Source of the DNA: Ornithodoros turicata
Lineage: Eukaryota; Arthropoda; Arachnida; Ixodida; Argasidae
Assembly (NCBI RefSeq): GCF_037126465.1
Contig: NC_088202.1
Span: 32,100,213 to 32,164,212, forward strand
Length of the DNA stretch: 64,000 nt
Reading direction: 5' to 3'
In this document: positions 35,711 through 47,060 of the stretch, piece after piece
Position numbering within the stretch: the first letter of the stretch is position 1
Layout: every line of letters starts with the position of its first letter
The notes under the pieces: model-generated
Database searches by the model: none
What the model was told of the DNA's origin: nothing
What the model saw: the letters and a program-made list of their open reading frames with translations, nothing else
Program-made: the position numbers and the translations under genes

Positions 35711-36090
35711 CATGCGACAAACATGCTGTTTACGAAGTGTCGCTCGGGGTACTCGGAAGGATGGAAAGTGTCGATGTTTACGCTTCCTACGGATCTTGAA
35801 AAGCGTGAGAAGTGGAAACTCGCCATTCCTCGAATCGAAGGTGGCTGGTTCTCCTTCGGCTCTCCTCACACATGTGTTTACGCGACTCACTTCGACGGGA
35901 CCAACGTCGTGTTGCATGATGAATTCATCATCAACGGTGAGAAAGTGCTGGAGAAACTTAATAGACCAAAGCCTTGAGATGATGCAGTGCCGCGCATAAT
36001 CGACGGCAGCCCGTCGTACCGAAGCACGCTCAAACCAAGAAGCATTCGGGTAAAACCCGATTTCTTCCTGATTTCCAGTCACTATGAAAT
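35711..36090 (+). pseudogene. THAP-domain protein fragment with in-frame stop
   Basis: In the frame that includes 35723-35977 the order is that of a THAP zinc-binding DNA-binding domain: KCRSGYSEGWKVSMFTLPTD, EKREKWKLAIPR with the conserved Trp, then CVYATHF. It is followed by the usual post-THAP helix, ending NRPKP. A TGA at 35975-35977 stops it, yet the same frame continues with DDAVPRIIDGSPSY, the conserved AVP-type segment after THAP. The first Cys of the CX2-4C pair is missing and the CX4H spacing is irregular. THAP proteins in ticks include host regulators and P-type transposases, and this fragment cannot tell which. It starts 109 bp after the MITE copy 2. Confidence 0.6.
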
Positions 36091-37561
36091 CCTTACGTGA
36101 CGTTTCCACTGAAGAGGAAGAAAGGTCGCATGTGTAACACGTGTAAGAATGAGTCACTTAGGTTCCCATCAACACACCCATGTGTGTCAACACCTATGCC
36201 TTCTTGGACTAGCGCTGGTAGATCACAAAAAAGAAAAAAAAAGGAAATGACTAAAGAGGAGAAACAAAAACACCGAAGGCACAATTATCTCCCGATTTCT
36301 CCCGGAATTATATATTTAGAAATAGCGCAGTCTTTACCCCATGCTTACTCCCTAGGTATAAGGGGCCATGGTTGATTAAGCATTCACTGGTCAGGCATAT
36401 GGAATGTCAAGGAAAACTGCAAGCAAATCTATTTTGGGCTTCATTGGCTAAGAGTATGTTGAGTGGTGCAATAAATACGGTGAGAGTACTTTGTTCTTGT
36501 CAGCTCGTTGCCTGTGTCCATCCCTGTCTCTTTTCGCGTTCTCTCATTGTTTCTTCTGTATCACTATCCCAGGGGTAGAATCCCAGTGGGACCACATATT
36601 CTATGCCCATATACGTGTGATCCCCCCCCACACACACACACAAACACCGCTCATGCACGGCCGGCCGTCATTCGCGCCCCCGTAACGGTTGCCGTTTAAC
36701 TCTAGAAGAGTCCCTTCTGCGCTAAATAAAATAACTAACATCTTACCATCTGCAATAATGAAAATAAACGGCGCCAGAACTTTATGTTGAATGTTGCGAA
36801 AACACGTCACTCGCGACAATACATCGATGACACTCTACTGGATCGACAGCAGTTTTGAGCATAAAACAAAGCCGAACAAAAACGATTAACATCAGAGTTG
36901 CCGCAGCGTGGCATCAGGACACCACAACAGAGCAGATTTTTGTTGCAAGCCGAAAAAAAGCTCAAAAACGGTACGGAACGCGCTATTCCCAAGCCATGCG
37001 AAAGGGAGGTTTTATCCCGTATAAGTGTCGCAGCGCCACCTCGTGGCGCCCGTCGTCCCTAGGCCAACTTTTCGGCGGAGCTGCGTAAGCAGGAAGCTAT
37101 CAAGGGACCGTGCTACAGGTATCGAGAATGTTGAATGACTGCAGGAAATGTCCACCTTAAAGAAAGCATAAAATCTCCCGAACACCCAATATATGGAAAA
37201 CGGTTTTTCCTGTCGAGAAACTAGATTCCCGATTATATTTTTCAAAATAAAGTGCGCCACAATTTCGTTTTTTCTTTCTTTCTTTTTCTTTTATCTTTCA
37301 CACGCGTGGTCGAAATCGCTTCCGAACCTGCGCAAGCCTCCCTCTCGTGTTCCTGCTCTCGCTTCTTCAACAGTATAGCCGTGCTCTCGGTGCATTCTTG
37401 CGTTGGGTTTGTACATGGCGCAAGAAAGGAGCGTCGGCGTGGCACACCATGCCAAGGGCCATGGGCATAAGATCTGGTAATCAGTGACGTAGTCTATGAC
37501 GCTTTGGTAACGGCAAAAGCGGGAACCGCGAATGCTGAAACCCGTCCGGCCCTGCCGCCAC
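36091..37561. other. No recognisable gene; CA microsatellite
   Basis: A short cacacacacaca run lies at 36630-36645. 36900-37120 has some CG-rich text without a recognised family. Confidence 0.4.
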
Positions 37562-37571
37562 GGAAGGCTTT

Positions 37572-37855
37572 TCTATTTTATTTCCGTGTTAGCGCCGCGA
37601 AGCAACTATGGCTATGAGCGACGTACAGACGTGGACGGATGGAGAGAGGACTGCAGGAAGGAGTGGGGGACAGGGGGTTAGTATGCGTCCTGGACCGACT
37701 TCAGGGGAACTGTGCTGACATCCGTCTGGAAAGTCTCCGGAAAATCCAGGGAAAACCCCAGACAGCACAGCCGGTGACAAGACTCGAACCCGTGTCACCA
37801 CCCAGTCTCGTCGTGGAAAGCGATCATCCTAACCACTATGCCACGGGAGCTGGTA
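37572..37855 (-). mobile_element. tRNA-derived SINE
   Basis: On the minus strand the element begins ccagctcccgtggcatagtg, with a polymerase III A box (tggcatagtggttagg, about 37828-37843) and a B box (ggttcgagtct, about 37780-37790). A GC-rich body follows with ggggttttccctggattttc, and the tail is aaataaaatagaaa. A perfect 10-bp duplication ggaaggcttt flanks it at 37562-37571 and 37856-37865. Box spacing and target duplication make a SINE far more likely than a tRNA gene. Confidence 0.9.
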
Positions 37856-37865
37856 GGAAGGCTTT

Positions 37866-38798
37866 ACCGCCACCTGCGGTATCTGTGAGCGATATCACAT
37901 GCTTTCGAAAACCAATAGCAACAGCCGAGGCTTTCGCTCATCTGACGTCAAGGCCTCGCGCTCCCTCGTTCCGTCTCGCAATTTCCCTTCTGGCGTGAGC
38001 AGGTCACGACCATATTCACTGGACCGGCTACATCTAAAAGCTGCTAATACCGGATGTGCATCGGATATGCAACATTAGGAAAAATAAATAACCGACCTGC
38101 GCCTCCTAGGACATAGTTGTGGACACGGAGCACGTCTTTCACGTCTTGGTGGCACCTGGATCATTTGCTACCAATTAACAAGCCATGAATGATGAATAAG
38201 TTGATAAGTGAATGCGGAGTGGCAAATACTAATTGATTTGCGACCAAACCGTCCCTGCATAGCCTTGCTTTCATATCATCCACGTAGTACGGCATGTTCC
38301 TCAACGCAATGTTTTCAGAATAAAATCCACAGAGTTAGAAGCATCTAGTTTTCATGACAAGCTTTCGTGCAGAAACTGTACTTCATGTCACCTAATCTCA
38401 GCTTATCATATGATTGATTGGTTGATTGAGATATAAAAAATAGTGAGATGTGAGACCCGACAAGGACGGGTCAGGCTACCCCAGTACTCGCAAATGGAAA
38501 AGAAAATAGAAAAACATAATCTCATCTGATCTCACATGAATAAGTGCAGATTCTGCACAAAACCTTCCCATTAAAAGTAGAAGCTCCTAGCCGTTAAAAA
38601 ATTGGTTCGGACTACCCCGTTCATAGACTTCACGGAGTTTTTGTACTTTTTTATCTACAGTGTTCTCAGAACGGTATACACCGGACGAGCTCAAAGGCGA
38701 CGTTTTAATCGTACGCCCGCAGAGCAAGCACTAAACGCGAGAAACAACAGAAATTGATACGAACGTTCTAGACTGGGCGCCGTGCGTAATTTTACCTA
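37866..38798. other. No recognisable gene
   Basis: A gattgattggttgattgag stretch lies at 38413-38431. Nothing else is recognised. Confidence 0.4.
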
Positions 38799-39141
38799 GG
38801 GTCACTAAATAAGCTTTGTTTCAGAGTATCGACACACACTGAGGTACAAGGGAGAGCACGAGGGTCAGCTTGTTTCCGCACCACAAGACACGTGTACCAG
38901 CATCAAAGACGACTAACAAAATGCTCGCTGTGGGATAGAGAAGCGTGTGTGAATGCTGCGCAAAAATCGTTGTATTGGCAGCTGCTTGCAAGAGAAAGGA
39001 AGATTTCACCCGCGTACGATAGATGGCATCGTGCGCTAAAGTGCGCGTGCGCGTTGCTGCTGTGGCGCGGAAACAACATGGCGCATGCTCGCTCTTGGAA
39101 CTCAATGTCGATTCTCTGAAGTGAAGCTTATTTAGTGAACC
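38799..39141. mobile_element. TIR element, TCACTAAATAAGCTT family, copy 1
   Basis: The left end gtcactaaataagctttgtt and the right end (complement gttcactaaataagcttcac) are inverted repeats, extending through cagagtatcgaca. The interior shares gttccaagagcga, ccatgttgtttcc and gatgccatctatcg (read on the minus strand) with 48650-49063. No transposase is seen. Confidence 0.7.
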
Positions 39142-41864
39142 TAATTTTACGTTTCATGGTCCTGCCTCGTATTTCGTAAGAGGACGGATGCAATGCAGCG
39201 ATCGCGGGCTATATTGTAACATTCTGTTTATGTAAAACAGGGATGTGTCACGTATCTTACCAACTGGAAGATGAGAGTCCTCGCGAACCTCATATAGTCT
39301 GTGTGCCACTTGGCCTCTCAGAGAGCGCTCCATGGTGTACAGAGGTTCAATATGAAGCGAAGGCGTCACGATGCCTCGCTGCAAATTACGGGAAACAAAA
39401 CAACCTCTGGAAATGTATTTTCTACCAAGGATGATACACTGGGTGAAATGAGCTAATAACTATGTTTCCGCACTGCCCAAAGTGCTCTGTCCTGATCTAT
39501 CGCCAAATGAGAGAAAGTAAAAAATAAAAAAGAAAGCATTAGATGGAAGAGGTACGACTTCTAAATCCACGACGAAAGATGATGAAAGGTGAATTTCTTA
39601 GGCAATTTGGGGCTTTGTATGTATTTGTCCTTTCTATGTTGTTCCAGCCTCAGAATATCAGTTCTCTCATGTTCTAAATCCAGTGTATTTTTTTCTTCGT
39701 CATCATCATCAACATTATCACCATCCAGTCTTATTTTTCGAGTAATTGGAAATGACGAAGGTTGGAAAGGGTTTGCGTTCTCACAACACAACGTTTACAT
39801 ATGTACTTTTCGCTGTATCTTGTTGTGTATCACTTGTTGTGCAGTACCAATTTATAGACTGGAGGTACCTCAATTACGATGTCCAGAGCGGACGAATGTT
39901 GGCTAGCACACGGCCGAAACGCTGGCCCTGCATCTCACAGCAAGTCCGTCTCTGTCATGTCAACCACACGTAACGCCGTTACAGTAATTGATATTTTTTT
40001 CGGTATCGTAGTGCGGATCGCGACACTTTTTTAAATCGGTATCGGAAAAGTATTTCCATTACAAATTTACGGTAACGGGATCTCTGTATCGTTACCGATA
40101 CTTTTTAGTGTCCCAACCTTTCTTCACTGACCATATGTCTTCCTCTAATTCATCGTCACTGGTCCGCCCGACGAGAAGCCTGTAGACACGTCCACGTGCG
40201 CCGAAACGGGAATTGTATCAAACACATGTGCGCTTTTTTTCTTCGCATCTGGAGAAAATAACAGATATACTGTGGTATTGTTAACTTCGAATAGGTTTCC
40301 TAACTCATTGGACTCCACGGTATGTGTGGATCCGACACCAACGTAATTGTCATATTGGCCTCTGTCAGCTGCCGGAGAGAGTACGGGCTGCTAGGATGAC
40401 AAAAGATGATTTTGAAAACCAGCTACTGATAGAAGTCAAGCAAGGAGTCCGAGCTACATTATAAATGTGCTGTCTTTTTACTGCAATTCCTTTCTCAATT
40501 TCCTTTCAATTTCCCCAAAGTACTTTCTCAATTTGATATTATACAAATGGGGTTTTCACGTAAGCGAGATTTCTATGTTGTATCATCTATGTATTTCCAA
40601 CAAAAGTATCGGGCAAAGCATCGCGTTACTTTTTAGTTACTTTTTAGTAACACGAACAGATCCTGGGTATCCCCAAACTTTGCAATAAATGAAATGGGAA
40701 GAGTAAATGAGGGGCGTCTGTGTTTTAATACCCCAAGTAAAAAGCTGCTTCAACCATCTCCAAGGTTCACTCCTCTACTATTAGAGAAGGTTGTTCCCCT
40801 TCCACAAAGGAAGAAGTCCGGCTATCTGCAATTATCAACGTCAACCGACTTTGGGTCATTCGCACCTGAAATAATTGTATTTGACTATGACTGGACTACT
40901 TCTCTCAAGATTTTTGTATGTTGACTCACCAGTTGCACGCCATTTTCCAATTCGTGCACGAGGAGAGACGAGAAGTGTTCAGGATCCTCGTGCAGGCCGA
41001 AGACGGCGGTATTCACCTATACATTGTGAATTGAATTTTAATGAATGAGAATTACAGTATTACAGTAAACATGATAATACACCGCAATTATAAAGCTACG
41101 GAGACTAAGTTCTTCCGAAAGCTTGAAGCTTAATTTGATTCTTCAGATATGTAATGGCTGGATAGTGCACCAAGCATTTTCGTAACATTCAAATTTCAAA
41201 GGTTGCTTCGCCAAGCAAAACTGACTCCTTCATCGAGCAACGCTGACGCAACTTGTGCGACCATTTGTTGAAAACGCACGGCAACAAGGCTAACTGGCTA
41301 TACGCGGCAGTAACCTTTGTTACGCAATACAGATACATGCTGTGAAATATGATCACGAAAGGCGTTACTGCAGGCGAATAATTAGGATATTGTTTTCGTT
41401 AGAGCACAATGATATGGTCCAACATCTTCTACAGCGCTGCTACGTGTGGACACTTTACTGAGGACTCAGTGGACAGTTTCTCCAACGGCGAACTCAAGTG
41501 AACAATAGTTGTCGACAGCCTTTCGCAGCGTCTCATTACCTTGTATAAGAAAGGAAGAAGAGATTCCTCCCCTTTCTGTCTCTGCGCAGTTTTACTTGTT
41601 ACTAACACCGATTCTACCGAATATCATTCTGGTAGAGCACAAAAGATCAAATTAGCGCTGGTTGGAGTGGAGTGGGTCGTCTGTGAAATTTGATTCAGAT
41701 CGTCATCAGGCGCACAAGTTACGCTCCATGTTGGACAGACATCATGTGGCGTCTTCACACACGAGATAAATTTTACGGTTAACCGCTGTTACTGAGAAAA
41801 ACCATAAAGCCAAACATTCTTCCGTAGCATGTCTAGGCTACACAAGAAATACTATATATGTTGC
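39142..41864. other. No recognisable gene; repeat remnants
   Basis: 39985-40110 contains atcggtatcgg words in both senses and 40618-40655 contains gttactttttagttac, both typical of debris from AT-rich MITEs. The frames here are short and show no known domain. Confidence 0.4.
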
Positions 41865-42045
41865 ACCCTTAAAACAAAGCTTCACCGCATAATTCGCTCC
41901 TAGCCAACCATCATCCCGACTGACATCGTTTTCCCTTGCTTTGTCGGAAAGGAGAGACATACGTCTTTTTGTGACACCTATACAGTTATGTTAACTGTCA
42001 CACAAAGGCGTACGACCTGCGCTTTCCACACGTCAGGAGTGAACA
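41865..42045. mobile_element. Palindromic fold-back MITE, copy 3 (partial)
   Basis: It begins acccttaaaacaaagcttca and continues ccgcataattcgctcc, matching the left arm of copies 1 and 2, with an imperfect central palindrome around 41975-42005. The right terminal arm is absent. It ends just before the metalloprotease-like exon. Confidence 0.65.
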
Positions 42046-42052
42046 AAAAGTT

Positions 42053-42346
42053 CTAGTTTGGGAGTGCACCAGAAACTTTTTTGTAGTCATCCGCACTTAA
42101 GAAGCACGAGTCAAATTTTGTTTCATTTAAAAAGCTACAAGCCTTACGTACAACGTCGTGACGCCACTCTCCATCTTTCACGGAGGACAAGGTCAGTTCC
42201 TTCCCCAGAAAGTCGCTTCTTTGCAGCGTGAGAGTCAGGCTTCCGTTGATGCGTACCACTTTGGTCCCTGTGGAATCTCTGCTTTCCGCTAGTGTTGGGT
42301 ACACGATCTTGCTTCCAGTATAACCTAGTTGGCAGTAACATATCAA
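42053..42346 (-). CDS. Metalloprotease propeptide-like exon (tick M12B/reprolysin type)
   Basis: The minus-strand frame of 97 codons contains KIVYPTLAESRDSTGTKVV, then RINGSLTLTLQRSDFLGKEL. This arrangement, VYP-LLESR followed by a lysine/valine-rich strand and LTLNL-x-SSVL, is characteristic of the N-terminal propeptide of secreted tick reprolysin-type metalloproteases. In the full protein the propeptide would precede a zinc protease domain with HExxH; no such domain is found here. Possible splice acceptors lie upstream on the minus strand (ctgccaactag or tactggaag). The frame ends with a TAG at 42053-42055. It may be one exon of a gene whose other exons lie outside, or a captured fragment. 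Family assignment rests on motif memory. Confidence 0.5.
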   Translation of the reverse strand: MICYCQLGYTGSKIVYPTLAESRDSTGTKVVRINGSLTLTLQRSDFLGKELTLSSVKDGEWRHDVVRKACSFLNETKFDSCFLSADDYKKVSGALPN

Positions 42347-43226
42347 GATTTCGCCTCCTTGTGTAACACACCGATGTATTCTGCCCCAATGGTTCGACAG
42401 CTCGTGTCAAATAATCTTGTGTTTTATACCGGCTGCGTTTTCATATTACTCAACCCGAATTCCTCATCCGTCACGTGACACGAGAATGGCTACCCTTTAC
42501 AGGAATTGACGCCCAACAGGAGTGCCTCCCAATCAGTTTTCAACATGGCCGCCGCAGCAGTTGTAGCAGATGACAAATGTTTCGGCAGTACTAACGCGCA
42601 TACACGCTTGTATTTATAGACTGAACCCCAAGGCAAGAAGTAACGATGGTCATGGGATGTAATAACGATTTTTAGCATGTAGTGCCCCTTAATACATGCA
42701 GTGCAGCGTTATTCAATAACATTACCCGATCTAATTTACGCATGTTTCCTACGGTATCTGTGGAATAAAAGCATCCCGACATACAATGAATTCACACATC
42801 ACTCGTAGCTTTAGGGCACACTAAAAACTACACTACATCACAATTTCAGCATTCCATTAGACGGGCATAACAATCTGTTACAATCATGTGCTGCTAAACA
42901 CCATCACAGGACAGCACAACACCCCGCCTTCCCACCTGCCCAGCTGGGTTGCCGAGGGTATGTATCGAGGGTATGCCACAAACCTTGGGTGACGAGACTT
43001 GACCACCCCTGCCCTCTTGCCACCTCTGATTTTCCGCCCCACACGGGTGAAGGTTCCCGTCCTTTCGTCCGGCATCGCGACGAGGGAAACCGGGTCTGGG
43101 GGGAGGTGGGATCACGGGAACCACTGCCGTAGACAAAGTCATCGTGATGCAGACCACCGTTTTGTAGACAAGGAAACAAATAGTTTCATTCACATGTCGT
43201 CAAGTTAATGCTCATACTTCCCTTGC
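42347..43226. other. No recognisable gene
   Basis: I looked for further metalloprotease exons on the minus strand and found none I could support. 42900-43130 is CG-richer, with overlapping frames on both strands and no domain. Confidence 0.4.
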
Positions 43227-43393
43227 ATGACGAAAATAGTCATCATGAAATGCTTCCAGTTCGAATCAGACAAAATTACCTTCGGAACCTTCCCCTGTCG
43301 GGGCGAGTATCCCTCGTACGGATTTTCAACAAGAGCTGGGGTCAAGGGAAAGTCCCTAAGGAGTGGAAGACCGCGACGGTGGTCCGTTTTCTT
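43227..43393 (+). pseudogene. LINE 3: start of reverse transcriptase
   Basis: The text LVRIFNKSWGQGKVPKEWKT, read in the plus strand just before the LTR element, is the early reverse-transcriptase block found before the KPGK motif in non-LTR elements. The protein resumes at 44353 with KPG and SFRSIALTSCVGKTLERM, so the LTR element at 43394-44352 was inserted between them. Confidence 0.7.
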
Positions 43394-44352
43394 TGTGGTG
43401 GTCACCGATGATGACGACGATGTGCCTCTGCTGCCACGCGCTACCGCGCTGGCTCGTCAGTTCTACAAGCACCGTCCTTTCATGAGGCCACGAGCATCTG
43501 CCCGCTTGGTCATTCCATCATCGGCTGTCGGGACTCGTCTAGAGGAAGACCATTGTCCTCTACATTTGGTGACCCGAACGAAGAACACCATATTCGGCGT
43601 AATTCGGCCTCTTACCATCCCAAATTTTGACAGCGACTAGCACCATCAGGCTAAAGTTCGGCCCACCACATCACCACCGCCAAACCCAGTGCAGACCGCA
43701 GTCGAAAGCGCTACGGCAGAGTTCGTGAGTCACCGAGCACTCCGTTCCAACGGGGGCTCGTAATAGGAGGCCACCATCTTGCTTTGACCCGGCACCCTTC
43801 GGCTTCGACGCCCGTACCGGTCACGGTACGCCGTGGTCCTTCACGTTTTGCCAGACGCCAGTCCCCCACATACATCGTGATGGTACTCCCCGGATCTACC
43901 AGCGGCACCTGGTCGAGCAATGCGCTCCCTTCCCGTATCGCCAAGCCGCTGGTCACTCGCCCTGACGACGCTTCAGCTCGGCAACGCCTGAACACGCTCG
44001 TGACCATGGCTCACGTCGCCGCCACCGCGCACGCCCTACATGCATTCGCCACCCTCCTCGACATTCTGGTACTCGTTGCCCACCAGCGACCGCCAAGCAA
44101 CCGCGCCATGTCTGCGCCATGTCTCTTGTCGCCGCGTCTCTCTACCCGTTCTGCGTCTAAGGGGGGATGGGCGGAGTACTGCGGTGGCCACCGAGGATGA
44201 CGACGATGTGCCTCTGCTGCCACGCGCTACCGCGCGCTGGCTCGTCAGTTCTACGCGCACCGTCCTAGCGTGAGGCAACGCACGTCTTCCCGCTGGGACA
44301 TTCCATCGTCGCTGGTCAGGACTGATGTAGAGAAAGACCATCGTCCTCTAAA
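43394..44352 (+). mobile_element. Short non-autonomous LTR element inside LINE 3
   Basis: Two direct repeats of about 171 and 173 bp (43394-43564 and 44180-44352) start tgtggtggtcaccga and tgcggtggccaccga and share gatgtgcctctgctgccacg. The first ends ctctaca, followed by tttggtgacccgaacgaag, a form typical of a primer-binding site. A purine tract (aaggggggatgggcggag) precedes the second. The internal 615 bp carry no recognisable gag or pol domain. The LTRs are clearly diverged, so the insertion is old, and I could not identify the target duplication. Confidence 0.65.
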
Positions 44353-45965
44353 ACCCAAACCAGGTCATTCGCTGCATCACATTCATTCTTTCCGGTCTAT
44401 AGCTCTTACAAGCTGTGTGGGTAAGACCCTGGAACGCATGACATCCAATCTGCTGAGCTGGTACCTTGAGAGCACGGGCTTTTTTTCCCCCGAGGTGATG
44501 GCGAGATTTCGCCCGGGTCGGTTCGCGATGGAGCGCGTCGTACCTCTAATCAGTAAAACACGACAGGCAAGGGCCGAAGGATCACTAAGAGCCGCTATCT
44601 TCCTCGAGGTCAAGAAAGCCTACGACAGTGTACTCCATAGCGCAATCATGGCGACGCTTTTAGAAGCTGAAGTGAGGGGCTGCCCTGGTCATGAATCAAA
44701 GACTTTTTGGCTGACCCCTCCTCGTTTGTGCGCAACGCTGACGGAGGTACGGCGACCTTCCGGGTACATCATGGTGTTCCACAAGGGAGCGTCCTCAGTC
44801 CCCTCTTATTCGATATCGTTATGGTGTCTCTTCCTGGGCAGTTTCCTAGTCACACGCGCATTACAATACATGTTGACATCTGTATGTGGACCTCCGCCGT
44901 TCGACTTCACACGATCCAACGCCGACTACAAGGTTCATTAAACATGACCGCGGTTCGTTAAACCTCCTTGACCGCGGCTTGGTTGTCTCACCTAGCAAGA
45001 ATGTCGCCATGGCATTCTCACGAAGATCATTTCATGAGTACCCACTTTTCATTGATGGCTCAACCCTGACCTTTATCACGACCTGTCGATACCTCAGTAT
45101 TACAATTGACCGTGGCCTGACGTGTTCCCACCATGTGAAGCTGCTTGCTACCAAGGCCAACGCTTTGGTTAATGCACTCAGGCGTATTGCTGGTGCATCC
45201 TGGAACCTATCATGCTCTGACCTCTTTCGTGTCCATCAGGCCCTGGTGTTGGAGACATCGCGGTATAGCTTACCCATTGTACATGCTCGAACCCAAGAAC
45301 AGGAACTACTCAACATCCTGGCCCGCAGTCTCCGCGTCTGTTTGGGGGTCCCCAGGACAACGGAGACGTACTCTCTCTTGGCAGAGCGCAGGAGCAGACC
45401 GTTCGAATTCTCCGGGGCGGGAATACCCTTCGCGCTCATTCACGCTACATTACACGGCACCAGCCCCACTATGTATGTCCCATTGACGAGGACTGCCCGA
45501 CGTCGTGGACTCTTCAAAGATCCCGTATTTACACTACTACCCCTGGTTTTCAACGAAAGAAAGACCTCCCCATAGTCGTGGCCCACCAACTCACACTGGA
45601 GCATCTCGCCTCAACACGACTAAGTGGCCATATATACACTGATGACGCTGTGACACATGATAGTTCGAGCGCGGTTTTCTACATTCCGGATGAAGACCTG
45701 GGGCATGCTTTCACACTCCACTATACAGTGTCCTCAACAGAAGCCGAATTCTCCGGTATCCTCGGCATCCTCGCTGCACTGGAGAATATTGTCGGTCATT
45801 CTTACCGACATAAAGGCATCATTAAATATATTGTCATCTTGTCCCAGCGTCTCGTCTGCTTTTCCAGTTTTCCAGTTTTGTGGAATAACAAACCGGCTCT
45901 TTGTCTGGCAGCCTGGCAGCCTTTCCCGTTCTTTTTTCTTAATAGAAATACCCTTCTCGATGTAG
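44353..45965 (+). pseudogene. LINE 3: reverse transcriptase, RNase H remnant and 3' end
   Basis: The frame from 44270 carries SFRSIALTSCVGKTLERM, then ARFRPGRFAMERVV and AIFLEVKKAYDSVLH, where the first catalytic Asp of FLDVKKAYD is Glu. After a frameshift, HGVPQGSVLSPLLFDIV follows in the frame from 44707, and the YADD box is not recognisable in what follows. The frame from 44886 has the thumb (LARSLRVCLGVPRTTETYS), closely matching LINE 1 at 20880-20940. RNase H is represented by IYTDDAV and STEAEFSGILGILAALEN at about 45630-45790. The text ttttttcttaatagaaatac near 45933 matches the 3' UTR of LINE 1, so the last part of the protein was deleted. It is a decayed copy of the same family. Confidence 0.75.
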
Positions 45966-46239
45966 GCGGATAATTCTTACATACGAGCGGAAGAAGAATT
46001 ATGAAAAATCTTTCCTATTTCCGTGCCAAAAACTCAAGCATATAAAAGTACGCGTCCAAACATTCGCAGAAACACTATGCAAGCCATATGCGCAGGCACC
46101 GGCACACACCAGAGCTCCCCCACAAACGGCCGATGCCCTGTCTCGCGTCATCGGGGCACCCTAAGTAGAATTTTCGCCGGAGCTACCTGACCAGAAAGAG
46201 TATTGAGCGCGCTATGGAATATCGGGATACTCCCTCCTG

Positions 46240-47060
46240 GAGGACCTGCCTTGACGATTTACTACCATTAGAATACCATGAACTTACCACTGACATAGCT
46301 ATACCCCTTCGGAAACAGCATAATACACCAAACAATTAGAAGCCCGTTGGAATACACATTCAAGGAATGACAAAAACACGCAGACGATATGCGAAGAAGT
46401 TGCGCGTTCACATGTCTACCTTGGTGATTTACTACCAAGGGAACACCATGGACTTAAAAACGGACATGGCCATACCCCTTCCCAAAGAGCATAATGCAGC
46501 AAAAATTAGAAGTCTGTTGGCATATATATGCAAGAGCGGATCCAAACACGCAGACCGTGTGCGATGACGTTGCGCACCAACAGGTCTGACTTGGTCATTT
46601 ACTACAATGAGAACACTATGAACTTGCAACGGACATAGCTATATTCCTTCCGAAACAGCATAATACACCAAACAATTGGAAGCCTGTTGGCATACATATT
46701 CAAGAGCTGAGCTAAACGTTGCGCGTTTACAGGCCTGCCTTGGTGATTTACTGCAACGAGAACACCATGAACTTACCACGGACATAGCCATACTCCTTCC
46801 GAAACAGCATATTAGAGCAAAGAATTAGAAGCCTGTTGGCTTACATATTCAAGAGCTGACCTAAACGTTGCGCGTTTACAGGCAAACTTTGGTGATTTAC
46901 TACAATAAGAACACCATGAACTTACCACGAACATAGACATACTCCTCCCGAAACAGCATAATACAGTAAAGAATTCGGAGCCTGTTGGGATACATGTTCA
47001 AGAGCTGACCTAAACACGCAGACCGTATGCGATGGCGTTGTTCGTTTACAGAACAACGGT
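46240..47060 (+). repeat. Minisatellite of about five 149-180-bp units
   Basis: The word ttggtgatttact (or a near copy) recurs at 46251, 46431, 46591, 46740 and 46889. Each is followed by gaacaccatgaacttacca, ccttccgaaacagcataata and gaagcctgttggcatacata, and most by cacgcagaccgt or gttgcgcgtttac. Spacing shrinks from 180 to 149 bp because the later units lose a stretch. No coding function is evident. Confidence 0.85.

Noticed and set aside
37770..37855. Functional tRNA gene on the minus strand
   Set aside because: A and B boxes are present, but the sequence continues into a SINE body with tail and 10-bp target duplications.
39561..39906. Overlapping 105- and 76-codon frames on opposite strands
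   Set aside because: Low-complexity tcatcatcatc text gives Ser-rich and Asp-rich shadows; no domain.
43784..44200. 138-codon frame inside the small LTR element
   Set aside because: It runs into the 3' LTR and shows no Gag or Pol motif; the opposite strand is open over the same stretch, so it reflects CG-rich composition.
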